From the NCBI GenBank assembly GCA_002452215.1, contig DKCO01000043.1:16735-80734 (forward strand): a stretch of DNA of 64,000 nucleotides, read 5' to 3'. Below, one piece after another: positions 40,351-49,115 of this stretch. The notes beneath the pieces were generated by a model. That model did no database searches and was not told the DNA's origin. It saw nothing but the letters and a program-made list of their open reading frames with translations. Source of the stretch: Spirochaetales bacterium UBA6872. Its GTDB lineage: Bacteria > Spirochaetota > Spirochaetia > Sphaerochaetales > Sphaerochaetaceae. The first letter of the stretch is position 1. The number at the start of each line of letters is the position of its first letter. The position numbers and the translations under genes were made by a program.

Positions 40351-41748
40351 TTAGAATATTAGATTCAATATGCTGAGCAAACCAAATCCTACCCAAGACC
40401 AAATAAACTGAATTCCTTCATATCCCAAGACCTGCACATCGAGTTTGTCAAACTTGAATGTTCTTGTAAGAACCCAGAAGAAACTGTCATTATGAAGAGA
40501 GAACATTTGAGATCCAATACAAGCCGCATATGCTGCAAACATATAATTGACACCAGTCATCTGAAGAAGAATCGGTGCACATATTGTTGCTGTCGTTGTC
40601 ATTGCAACGGTTCCAGACCCAAGAACAAGCTTCAATATACCAGCCATCAAGAAAGGAAGAAGAAGCACTGGAAGATTTGTAGATGCAAGCCCGCCAGCTA
40701 TGACATTGCCTATTCCACTGGATTTGATAATGTTACCAAAAGCACCACCAGCACCTGTAATAAGAATTACCGTACCACAGCTTTGAACACCACGCTCAAG
40801 ACACTCCAGAACTTCTTTCCTTGACTTGTTTCGGGCAAGGCCATAGATTGCAATTAAAAGCGCAATAGATATAGCAATTACAGGGCTTCCAATGAATTCG
40901 ATTATTTGTGTTGCAAGATTCGAAGTGTCAGGGAAAAGCATACTTGTAACAGTATCAGCGAGAATCAAGATAACTGGAACCAAAATAGGTGCAAACGATA
41001 GCCATGCAGACGGGTATGTCTCATTTGGATCCAATTGTGGAATATTTGCAACATTCGACTCTTTTGCATATTGTTTTGCAAGAGCTGGTTCGACATCAAT
41101 AATTTCTCCAGATTCGTCAACAATCTTGTACCACTTATTGCCAGCAATACGGGCAAGAATTGTGATAAGAACCATCAAAGGAATGCCCATTGCAATACCA
41201 AACAGTATATATGTACCAAGATTAATAGCATCTCCAAATTGTGCTATAACAGCAAGAGGACCCGGCGTGGGCGGTACACTTGTATGAGTTATATTCAAGC
41301 AACATGCTGTAGCAAGCGCTAGAGCTGTAAGAGACTTCTTCTTGACTTGAGAAATAGACTTGACAAGTGGCGCAATAATAATCAAAGCTGAGTCAGCAAA
41401 AATTGGGATGGAAACAAGAAAACCCGTAATTCCAAGAGCAATATCCTCATTCTTTCCACCTAATGCTTTAATAAATGTATGTGCCATTTTCTTGGCAGCA
41501 TTGGACTCCTCCATTATCTGGCCCATCATACAGCCGAAAGCTATTACAAGACCAATACTGGAAAGAGTGTTTCCAAAGCCTGATGTGATAAGCCCTGGAA
41601 TAGAATTCAATTTTACACCAGAGATGATACCAACTACACATGCACCAGTGACAAGTGCAAGTGCTGGATGAAACTTAGTCTTCATTATAAGGAAGATAAG
41701 AACAGCCATTCCGACAGCAAGAGCAATTAGCGATTGCGCCACATTCAT
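40351..41748 (-). CDS. GntP-family gluconate/sugar-acid permease
   Basis: 465 residues with about twelve to fourteen membrane helices. GntP marks: FHPALALVTGACVVGI at the start, GFGNTLSSIGLVIAFGCMMGQI, SIPIFADSALIII, CCLNITHTSVPPTPGPLAV (a conserved Pro-rich loop) and GSGTVAMTTTATICAP. GntP imports gluconate or related aldonates with protons. The surrounding dehydratase and isomerases suit a sugar acid other than plain gluconate. Confidence 0.92.
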   Translation of the reverse strand: MNVAQSLIALAVGMAVLIFLIMKTKFHPALALVTGACVVGIISGVKLNSIPGLITSGFGNTLSSIGLVIAFGCMMGQIMEESNAAKKMAHTFIKALGGKNEDIALGITGFLVSIPIFADSALIIIAPLVKSISQVKKKSLTALALATACCLNITHTSVPPTPGPLAVIAQFGDAINLGTYILFGIAMGIPLMVLITILARIAGNKWYKIVDESGEIIDVEPALAKQYAKESNVANIPQLDPNETYPSAWLSFAPILVPVILILADTVTSMLFPDTSNLATQIIEFIGSPVIAISIALLIAIYGLARNKSRKEVLECLERGVQSCGTVILITGAGGAFGNIIKSSGIGNVIAGGLASTNLPVLLLPFLMAGILKLVLGSGTVAMTTTATICAPILLQMTGVNYMFAAYAACIGSQMFSLHNDSFFWVLTRTFKFDKLDVQVLGYEGIQFIWSWVGFGLLSILNLIF

Positions 41749-41815
41749 TTTTTACTTCTCCTATTTTTTTATTTCTCTATCCAGAATCGAACAGAGTAAA
41801 ATTGCAATAAATCGA

Positions 41816-42688
41816 TTAAAGACAACCATTTTGCTCTAATGCTGTCTTCTGTGTTATATAGGCATTTTCAATCACCCAATGAGGTGTTTTTTGCCAATAT
41901 TCAGGGCGGAAAGTCTCAACTGATACCATTGAATCATATCCAATATCCTTTAATGTCCTTAAGAATAAATCGGTATCGACGACACCTCTTCCACAAAAAC
42001 ATCTCTTGTCTTGCCCCATTTCAGATTGATCTACATCGTCAGCACTCATCATATGGATTGCAAAGATTTTTTCCTTTTGGACACTTTTAAGCTTTTCAAA
42101 GTCGTTTTTACCGCCATTCAAATAAATGTTATAGGAATCAAAGACAAAGCCAACATTGCTTCTATCTACAGCACGAACTATTTTGTCTGCATCCTCAATA
42201 CTTCTAACACTTGAACGCTCGAAGCCAACAAGCTCAAAGCAAAGATTCATGTCATATTTGTATGCAATATCAGAAAGCGATTTTAAAATCCTTACACATG
42301 AATTGAACGTTTGTTCCCAACTTCCTCTATATGGGCCACCTTTCGGGTCTCTTTGTAATGGTGGAACTATGATGAAATAATGACTTCCTATTGCCTTTCC
42401 TACCATGCACCCAATGAGAAACTCATTCATTAACGCTCTTTGTTTCTCTTCATCATCATCCTCGGAAAGAAACTCAGGATATAGATATAGCGCATTAAGT
42501 GCATGAGGTTTTATTCTATTTGTCTTGAAGAAGGAAGCCAATTCATCAACAGAATGCTTTTCAAGGTACTTTACAAGCATATCCAAGCGAATTTCTATGT
42601 AATCAAATCCAACCTTTTCGCATAGCTCAAGATCTTGCTCGAGAGTAGAGCAATCTCGTGCGCATGCTTCATTATATGAAATCTTCAT
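41816..42688 (-). CDS. Sugar phosphate isomerase/epimerase (TIM barrel), first copy
   Basis: 290 residues. Same family as 39475-40290 but clearly distinct: VGFDYIEIRL, NLCFELVGFE (metal Glu), VGFVFDSYNIYLNGG and a closing MVSVETFRPEYW. AP-endonuclease-2/xylose isomerase-like. Two paralogues in one operon suggest two successive isomerisation or epimerisation steps. GGGTGT ribosome site. Confidence 0.85.
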   Translation of the reverse strand: MKISYNEACARDCSTLEQDLELCEKVGFDYIEIRLDMLVKYLEKHSVDELASFFKTNRIKPHALNALYLYPEFLSEDDDEEKQRALMNEFLIGCMVGKAIGSHYFIIVPPLQRDPKGGPYRGSWEQTFNSCVRILKSLSDIAYKYDMNLCFELVGFERSSVRSIEDADKIVRAVDRSNVGFVFDSYNIYLNGGKNDFEKLKSVQKEKIFAIHMMSADDVDQSEMGQDKRCFCGRGVVDTDLFLRTLKDIGYDSMVSVETFRPEYWQKTPHWVIENAYITQKTALEQNGCL

Positions 42689-42698
42689 TCAACACCCT

Positions 42699-43784
42699 TT
42701 ATTTAAGTGGAAACTTCACGACAGTACCTGTTGATGTTGCACGATAGATTGCTTCAATGAGTTCAACAGTTCTTCTCCCTTCTCTTCCATCGACCAATGG
42801 CTTTGTTCCATTTTGAACAGCATCAATAAAATCCTTGATTTGCATATTGTGGTAGTAGTACATAGAGTCAACACTGTTGAAGAAATCACTATCGTCCTTC
42901 TTCCAGACATCAAGCATTTCCTCTTCACCTCTGATTGTCCACAAATCATTGACTGGAGGCTCTGTAATTGTAGACATACCAGCTACAAACATTGCACCAC
43001 CATCCGTCTGAACACCAATTGATGCTCCATTGTCGCCAAAAATATGGACTTTTCCATAAAGAGCTGGATTCTGGCTATTGCTAACAACAACACTTGCAAG
43101 TGCACCACTTTTGAACTGGATTGTGGCAACAGCTGTATCCTCAACCTCAATATAAGGATGGTTCAGATTCTTCCAAACGCCATATACGCTATCAACTTCG
43201 CCCATGTACCAAAGAAGAAGGTCAAGCTGATGCGGAGCCTGATTGACCAAAACTCCACCACCTTCGCCCTTCCAAGTTCCTCTCCATGGATCGGAGTCAT
43301 AATATGCTTTATCTCTCCAACCAAGCATAGTAACCATGCCAAGTATAGGCTTTCCGATTTTACCGTCATCGATTGCTTTTTGCATTCGCATGCATGGGCG
43401 ATAAAACCTTCTTTGCACCATAGTCCCAATCTGAACATGGTTTCTATCTCCTGCCTCGATTATTGCGTCAGCATCTTTAAGGTTCGATGCAAGAGGCTTC
43501 TCTACAAGTACATTGCAACCACATTCGGCAGCTGTTATTGCTGGATTTCTATGAATAGGATGTGGCGTACATATGCTTACAACATCTAAGTTCTCTTTTT
43601 TGCACATCTGCTCGACATCTGAATATGCATTTACTGAATATCTTTCAGCAAAAGCCCTTGCTCTATCGATGTTTGAGTCACAAACAGCCGTAAAGTTGCT
43701 ATTTTCCAGAGACGAATAAGCCTTTGCATGGAAATCGCCAACCTTTCCGCATCCTATGATTCCAGTCTTTAACTTTCTATCCAT
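42699..43784 (-). CDS. Gfo/Idh/MocA-family NAD(P)-dependent oxidoreductase
   Basis: 361 residues. Rossmann motif GIIGCGKVGDFHAKA near 8-22, the family EKPLASN with the catalytic Lys near 95, and GGGVLVNQAPHQLDLLLWYMG with the conserved His. Such enzymes oxidise a sugar or inositol hydroxyl. In this operon it likely produces the keto or lactone form of the imported sugar acid. GGAGGG precedes the ATG. Confidence 0.93.
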   Translation of the reverse strand: MDRKLKTGIIGCGKVGDFHAKAYSSLENSNFTAVCDSNIDRARAFAERYSVNAYSDVEQMCKKENLDVVSICTPHPIHRNPAITAAECGCNVLVEKPLASNLKDADAIIEAGDRNHVQIGTMVQRRFYRPCMRMQKAIDDGKIGKPILGMVTMLGWRDKAYYDSDPWRGTWKGEGGGVLVNQAPHQLDLLLWYMGEVDSVYGVWKNLNHPYIEVEDTAVATIQFKSGALASVVVSNSQNPALYGKVHIFGDNGASIGVQTDGGAMFVAGMSTITEPPVNDLWTIRGEEEMLDVWKKDDSDFFNSVDSMYYYHNMQIKDFIDAVQNGTKPLVDGREGRRTVELIEAIYRATSTGTVVKFPLK

Positions 43785-43796
43785 GTAATCCCTCCA

Positions 43797-45515
43797 TTAT
43801 TCCATATATCCGCCCTTCATCGGGCTTACAGCATGTTCTGAGTAGAACTTAAGAACACCACTCTTGTATCTGGATTTTTTAGGTTTCCAGCTTTTTTTTC
43901 TATTCTCAAGAATCTTCTCCATATCTTCTTCGGAAAGCTTTTCCCCTTTTACTCCGACTATTGAAAGTTTTCGCTCTGGGATATTGATTTCAATTAAATC
44001 TCCTTCTTCTACAAGTGCAATCGGCCCACCTGATGCAGCCTCTGGAGACACATGTCCTATAGCTGGACCTTTCGAGGCTCCGGAGAAACGACCATCTGTG
44101 ATAAGAGCTATTGATTTCCCAAGCTCTGGATCAGATGAAATTGCTTCTGTTGTATAGAACATTTCTGGCATTCCAGACCCTTTGGGACCTTCGTATCGAA
44201 TAAAGACAGCATCTCCAGGGTTGATCTTATGATGCAATATAGCCTCTATCGCATCCTCTTCGCAATCAAACGGACGTGCATTCAAAAGTGCACAAAACAT
44301 CTCTTTAGGAACAGCAGAGTGTTTAACAACAGCTCCCTCTGGAGCCAGATTGCCTTTCAATATAGCAATTGTTCCATCTTTTCCGATTGGATCCGAGTAA
44401 GATCGAATAATATCTCTCTTTTTAAGACCTGTAGTCTTCAAGTATTCATCACATTTTTCGTAGTAGCCACTCTTTTTTATATCCTCAAGATTTTCACCAA
44501 GTGTCTTACCTGTAACAGTCATACAATCAAGGTGCAAAAAGTGCTTAACTTCCTCCATGATTGCAGGTACCCCACCGGCATAATAAACATATTCAGATGG
44601 CCACCTACCAGCAGGTCTAACATCCAAGATATAATGTGCATCTTTATGTATGCGCTCAAATGTCTCGGCATCGATTTCTATACCAAACTCGTGAGCTATT
44701 GCTGGCAAATGCAACAAAGCATTTGTAGAACCTGAAATGGCTGCATGTATTATGATTGCATTTTCAAAACTGTTTTTCGTCACGATATCTCTTGCCATAA
44801 GACCGCTTTGTGCAAGTTTTACAGCCTGAAGACCGGACTTGTATGCAAATGTTTTCAAATCTTCACTTGTTGCAGGAAGAAGCGCTGAGCCAGGAAGAGT
44901 AAGGCCAAGCGCCTCGCTCATAACTTGCATCGTGCCAGCTGTTCCCATAAAGCTACATGCACCACAAGAAGGACATGCATTATGCTTATAGTATGTTAAT
45001 TGGTCTTTGCTTATCTCGCCTCTTTCATACATCGCACTATAAGCTCCAATTTGCTCAAGAGTAAGAAGATTTGGTCCAGCCTTCATCACTCCACCTGTGA
45101 CAATAATGGTAGGAAGATTTGTTCTACCAATTGCCATTAGCATTGCTGGAAGCCCTTTGTCGCAACTTGCAATAAACACACCAGAGTCAAACGGTGTTGC
45201 ATTTTCATGGATTTCAACCAAATCCGCAATAATCTCACGACTTGCAAGAGAGAAGTTTATCCCATCATGTCCTTGAGCCTGGCCATCACAAATATCAGTG
45301 GCGAAATACTTAGCACCTTTTCCTCCTCCATCTGAAATACCTTTTTCAACCATCTCGGCCAGATTTAAAAGATGGACAGAGCCCGGATGGCTATCACCAT
45401 ATGTGCTTTCAATCAAGACTTTGGGCTTATCAAGATCGCTTACTTTCCATCCCATTCCAATCCTTAAAGGATCCATTTCCGGTGCAAGGCGACGCACCTC
45501 TTCACTTCTTAGCAT
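43797..45515 (-). CDS. IlvD/Edd-family sugar-acid dehydratase
   Basis: 572 residues. Iron-sulfur cysteines are seen in FIASCDKGLPA and NACPSCGACSFMGTAGTM, and the C-terminal LITDGRFSGASKGPAIGHVSPEAA is intact. It is about as long as IlvD (5237-6913) but diverges in sequence; the GntP, Gfo/Idh and GntR neighbours point to an aldonic acid substrate such as xylonate, arabinonate, galactonate or gluconate. It is the first gene behind the operon promoter. Confidence 0.9.
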   Translation of the reverse strand: MLRSEEVRRLAPEMDPLRIGMGWKVSDLDKPKVLIESTYGDSHPGSVHLLNLAEMVEKGISDGGGKGAKYFATDICDGQAQGHDGINFSLASREIIADLVEIHENATPFDSGVFIASCDKGLPAMLMAIGRTNLPTIIVTGGVMKAGPNLLTLEQIGAYSAMYERGEISKDQLTYYKHNACPSCGACSFMGTAGTMQVMSEALGLTLPGSALLPATSEDLKTFAYKSGLQAVKLAQSGLMARDIVTKNSFENAIIIHAAISGSTNALLHLPAIAHEFGIEIDAETFERIHKDAHYILDVRPAGRWPSEYVYYAGGVPAIMEEVKHFLHLDCMTVTGKTLGENLEDIKKSGYYEKCDEYLKTTGLKKRDIIRSYSDPIGKDGTIAILKGNLAPEGAVVKHSAVPKEMFCALLNARPFDCEEDAIEAILHHKINPGDAVFIRYEGPKGSGMPEMFYTTEAISSDPELGKSIALITDGRFSGASKGPAIGHVSPEAASGGPIALVEEGDLIEINIPERKLSIVGVKGEKLSEEDMEKILENRKKSWKPKKSRYKSGVLKFYSEHAVSPMKGGYME

Positions 45516-45557
45516 GACTACTCCAAATCTAAAACATCAAATCTATGACATACGTCG

Positions 45558-45576
45558 TAAGACGTCTGATGTCTTA
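45558..45576. promoter_or_regulatory. GntR-type operator at the sugar-acid operon promoter
   Basis: TAAGAC (45558-45563), 7 bp, GTCTTA (45571-45576). It begins 5 bp downstream of the -10, across the expected transcription start, so a bound GntR/FadR-type repressor would block the operon. The regulator gene is immediately upstream. Confidence 0.65.
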
Positions 45577-45580
45577 AACG

Positions 45581-45609
45581 ATTGTAATAATCCATCATAG
45601 AGCTGTCAA
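45581..45609 (-). promoter_or_regulatory. Promoter of the sugar-acid operon
   Basis: TTGACA (45609-45604), exactly 17 bp, TACAAT (45586-45581): a strong sigma-70 promoter read on the minus strand. Confidence 0.85.
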
Positions 45610-45711
45610 TACTTTTTAAATTAAGAGAGAATAAATCAAATTGCTTGTAAAATAGCTATATAACAAACCCGTAATGAATCGCACTATGAATTTGAAGAGA
45701 GAAACTATGTA

Positions 45712-46383
45712 CTATACGTATTTTTTAATGTACTCAATATTGAATTCTATATGTTGACGCATATAGTCTGCTGCTTTTTCTGGCTCTCTTTCTTTTATAG
45801 CGTCAACAATTGCTTGATGGTATATGATTGTTTGTTCAGTCAATGCTCTATTAGTAACCGAGACATTTAGTGATATTCCGTCCATCAATATCGGAATAAG
45901 CTTTGACAAGACCTGATTATGAGTGCAATTTGCCCAGAAAACATGCAAGTCTATATCTTCTTGAAAATGATCCTCTCCCTTTTTTATCTTCTCAGCAACC
46001 TTATCACATAAAAGTTGCATTTTATTAATATCATCATCAGTTGCAAGAAGTGATGCCTTTTTTACAAGTTCTGGCTCTATCATTTTCCTAACTTCGCACA
46101 GATCCAAGGCTCGTTTTTTTTCGTCTGAGAGAAACTCAAGTCCGATTGGGTCGTTGCTAACACCCACCGAAGAACAAACATATGTGCCATTACCCCTATG
46201 AATTTCGAGTATATTACGACTAACCAGTTGTTTTATCGCTTCTCTTATCGTACTTCGACTGACTGAAAACTTGGCAGCAAGATCCATTTCGTTAGGAATC
46301 TTTGAGCCAATCTCATATTCGCCGTTTTTTATACTTTCTATAAGTTTCTCTGCTACTTCTATACTAAGGGGTTTTCTTTTCAT
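45712..46383 (-). CDS. GntR-family regulator (FadR/VanR subfamily)
   Basis: 223 residues. The N-terminal winged helix reads LAAKFSVSRSTIREAIKQLVSRNILEIHRGNGTYV (about 31-65). The C-terminal all-helical effector domain of the FCD type carries metal-site His in DLHVFWANCTHNQVL. It likely senses a sugar acid and represses the dehydratase operon directly downstream, whose promoter has a matching palindrome. AGGAAAA precedes the ATG. Confidence 0.9.
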   Translation of the reverse strand: MKRKPLSIEVAEKLIESIKNGEYEIGSKIPNEMDLAAKFSVSRSTIREAIKQLVSRNILEIHRGNGTYVCSSVGVSNDPIGLEFLSDEKKRALDLCEVRKMIEPELVKKASLLATDDDINKMQLLCDKVAEKIKKGEDHFQEDIDLHVFWANCTHNQVLSKLIPILMDGISLNVSVTNRALTEQTIIYHQAIVDAIKEREPEKAADYMRQHIEFNIEYIKKYV

Positions 46384-46470
46384 AAACAGAACAATTTTCC
46401 TATTTCAAGCCAAAGTCGTCAACTACAGTAAAAATATTCAGTCTTGCTCATTGCTTTTTATAGCTGATGA

Positions 46471-46492
46471 AATGGGCGAATAATCGCCCATT
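46471..46492 (-). terminator. Hairpin after the hexokinase gene
   Basis: AATGGGCGA and TCGCCCATT pair perfectly around ATAA, 2 bp after the hexokinase stop. The U-run is absent, so termination may be weak. Confidence 0.5.
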
Positions 46493-46494
46493 GT

Positions 46495-47787
46495 TTAAAG
46501 TCCCAATCCAGCTATAGCAGCTCCAATTGTCGGAGATGAGTCTACATTTACTATCTTGAAATAACGAGAGAATCTCTTTTCGAGAATCAAGTCAAGGTAC
46601 ATTCTTGTATAGAACTCAAGGAATTCAGTTTTGTAGAAAGTAGTACCATCAGCATTTATCACAACTGGATAGCGGGGATTTGTTCCAGAGCCAGAGGCTA
46701 GGATTGCAGCAGTAAGATTTATTGCTGTAAGCTTTGCGGCCCTTTCTATTATTGCTTTTATTATTCTGTAAAGAGCTATTGCATCATCCTCATTTCTCTC
46801 AACGCACCTTACAAGGTCGTAGTCTTGATTATTAGGCATCTCAAGGTAGTTTGACATTCGAGTCGTGTTCAAGTGCTCTATTTTCGAATAGCGCTCAGCA
46901 AAAGCCTTTGAAAGAATACCCTCCTCGATTGCTTTTTCAATTACTAGAGCAGCAAAGCCTCCAAGATAAGCACCCGATATCTTCTTCTCAAAGTGGTAGT
47001 TGTTCGGATCCTTTGTAGTCTTCATGAAAAGATCGTCAAGATCACCCAACTCGAGCTTCAAGCAACCAGATTCCACATTTATAACTTGCTTATCATCATC
47101 TGGCCTATTTAGCTTTTTTATATTCCTATCGATTTCGCAATAAGCTGTATTGGTACCAGTTCCAAGAATAAATCCTATATATCCAGATGCATTATCTGCA
47201 AAGGCACTCTTTGCAGCAAGAAGTGTCGCAACAGTGTCATTCACAATCGACACTCTCTTCTTTGATACATCATGGCCACGCCTTTTCAGTTCTGCAAGCA
47301 AATTCTCTCCGAGTGGCTTTCCAATGACTTCCGGAGCCTTTATCTCCTTAGAAAACAAAAGAGGAATGCCATCATGGTTCTCGAGTATTTTGGCAGCATA
47401 TGAGAAACAGAAGCCGATTTTATCGGACTTGTCTATAAGCCTCTCCACATTGTCAGCAAGTATTGAGAAGAACTCTTTTGCAGAAACCTCTCTATCAACA
47501 CCGGGCATTCCAGTTTTCTTGAAATCAGAAATCACAGCCTTCTTGTTTTCATCAAATGTCACTAGACATGTCCTGAAATTCGTTCCCCCTGCATCCAGAA
47601 CTATAACACTCTCTCCCGGGATTATCTTTGCATCTGGCGAGACATAAGTCGCAATCATTTGTAAAGATGAGCCAGAACCTGACAGCCCATTTTCCATCTC
47701 GCCCTTAAAAAGAGCAAGCAACTTATCTTCATCAACTGACTTTGCCGAAAGCATATGCCTCGAGAGAAAATCATCTATTCTGTCCAT
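46495..47787 (-). CDS. Hexokinase, eukaryote-like family
   Basis: 430 residues. Two hexokinase halves are visible: the phosphate-1 loop VIVLDAGGTNFRTCLVTF near 62-78, the sugar-binding loop near 105-115, VSIVNDTVATLLAA with the catalytic Asp, and GFILGTGTNTAYCEID. A second half has GAYLGGFAALV, AAILASGSGTNPRYPVVINADGT. This type is rare in bacteria but known in treponemes. It should phosphorylate glucose or a related hexose with ATP. AGGAGG ribosome site. Confidence 0.9.
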   Translation of the reverse strand: MDRIDDFLSRHMLSAKSVDEDKLLALFKGEMENGLSGSGSSLQMIATYVSPDAKIIPGESVIVLDAGGTNFRTCLVTFDENKKAVISDFKKTGMPGVDREVSAKEFFSILADNVERLIDKSDKIGFCFSYAAKILENHDGIPLLFSKEIKAPEVIGKPLGENLLAELKRRGHDVSKKRVSIVNDTVATLLAAKSAFADNASGYIGFILGTGTNTAYCEIDRNIKKLNRPDDDKQVINVESGCLKLELGDLDDLFMKTTKDPNNYHFEKKISGAYLGGFAALVIEKAIEEGILSKAFAERYSKIEHLNTTRMSNYLEMPNNQDYDLVRCVERNEDDAIALYRIIKAIIERAAKLTAINLTAAILASGSGTNPRYPVVINADGTTFYKTEFLEFYTRMYLDLILEKRFSRYFKIVNVDSSPTIGAAIAGLGL

Positions 47788-47804
47788 CAGAACCTCCTTA
47801 GTCT

Positions 47805-48434
47805 CTAGAATGATACTATAATCGGTTCAATCGAAACAGTGCTTCCGTTTATATTGCACTCTGCTATATCGATATTTATCTTCTTATCACCACTGGATTC
47901 GATCTCAATCTTAAATGCAATAACAAGCTCTTCCTTCAGAGTATCGCCTGAAAGTATCAAATTGCCATTCGATTGGACAAATAGATCCGACAGTCCCTTT
48001 CCAAGCATCAGATTAGAAAGCGAGATGTCATCTCCACCTGATATGTAGATATCTCCATCGACAACAAAGTCTCCATGTTTAAAATCCAATTCGACGAGCT
48101 TTTCTTTTGCTTTTTTCATAAATGGCGATATCTCAGATGACAGCTTTGCAAAAAAAGAAAGAATCGAATTATCTGACTTCGGATTCGATAGCGAGATGTA
48201 ATAACTTGAGACATCGGAGGAATCAAAATGAATACTCCTAGGAAAAGCACCTCTTCCATCTTCAAACAAGACACCGTCCAAACTTATCTTTGGCACGTTT
48301 ACATAAGCTGCTGAAACTGAAAGAACCAATGCCGTCACAGGATCTTTTATTGCGATAACATCATTTGCTGTAACAGACGAAAAAACAGGCAATACCAAAC
48401 ATAGGGATAATAAAACAGCAATTATTTTTTTCAT
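47805..48434 (-). CDS. Exported protein of unknown function
   Basis: 209 residues from the ATG at 48434, chosen because a clear signal peptide (MKKIIAVLLSLCLVLPVFSS) begins there; the longer frame from 48572 overlaps the upstream gene. The mature part is Ser/Asp/Ile-rich with repeated short strands (DFVVDGDIYISGGDDISLSN, VQSNGNLILSGD). No family recognised. Its stop lies 17 bp before the hexokinase start. The ribosome site is weak. Confidence 0.55.
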   Translation of the reverse strand: MKKIIAVLLSLCLVLPVFSSVTANDVIAIKDPVTALVLSVSAAYVNVPKISLDGVLFEDGRGAFPRSIHFDSSDVSSYYISLSNPKSDNSILSFFAKLSSEISPFMKKAKEKLVELDFKHGDFVVDGDIYISGGDDISLSNLMLGKGLSDLFVQSNGNLILSGDTLKEELVIAFKIEIESSGDKKINIDIAECNINGSTVSIEPIIVSF

Positions 48435-48561
48435 TTTCGTACCATTCGAACTAATTCTACCATTGCAAAAGTTATAGAGACAAGAAGAAACCATTTGCTT
48501 GATATCGCATGCATTGTTGTTAGCCCAATTGCTTAGACTGTCCCAAGGACATCCCTTGTAC

Positions 48562-48849
48562 TCACTCATCAACCCACTCTACATTTTTCTCGATATCCAT
48601 AAATGTTTTGCCATTCCAGATCGAAGCATTTAGAAACTCATTGACAGGATATAGTCTTTCTCCTCCTTTATAGACCCCAAAATATCCATCAACAGGTGGC
48701 TCCAATTGAGACAAATACAAAATACATTTGCCATCCACATCATTTTCCCTATAACCTTGAATGAAGAATTTTTTTCCTTGATACGTAAAGATTACCTCAT
48801 CTCCATATGTAATCTTGTCAATAAAATCGTTGATATTACCATTTATCAT
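48562..48849 (-). CDS. Small conserved-looking hypothetical protein
   Basis: 95 residues from the ATG at 48849 with GGGGAG seven bases upstream. It reads as a compact domain with an N-terminal helix then strands (IFTYQGKKFFIQGYREND, GKCILYLSQLE, YFGVYKGGERLYPVNEFL) and a C-terminal helical tip. No signal peptide and no recognised family. 48850-49115 upstream is a 266-bp AT-rich interval with no gene. Confidence 0.55.
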   Translation of the reverse strand: MINGNINDFIDKITYGDEVIFTYQGKKFFIQGYRENDVDGKCILYLSQLEPPVDGYFGVYKGGERLYPVNEFLNASIWNGKTFMDIEKNVEWVDE

Positions 48850-49115
48850 AAGCAACTCCCCTAGCATAGTCATTTTATTCTGAACTGCTGAAGTCTTTAT
48901 GTTGACCTATTTTTTTCTCTATCTTATTATTTAATTAATTTATAAAGCATCTATCTGATGCAAAGGATTATTGTGGACGACAGCCCCAGTGGTAATAAAC
49001 GCAAAAAAACAAAGAAAGAAGAGGTGCCTCCCTCTTACGATTGCATAGAAAACTACTTTCTCCTGCTTTGAAAAGAGAAAAAGAAAAAGCAAACAATATG
49101 AAATAGGAGAAAGGA

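Noticed and set aside
43044..43589. 181-codon plus-strand frame
   Set aside because: Antisense to the Gfo/Idh gene, no protein features.
48435..48572. N-terminal extension of the exported protein gene
   Set aside because: A typical signal peptide begins at the ATG at 48434; the extension overlaps the preceding gene and has no coding character.
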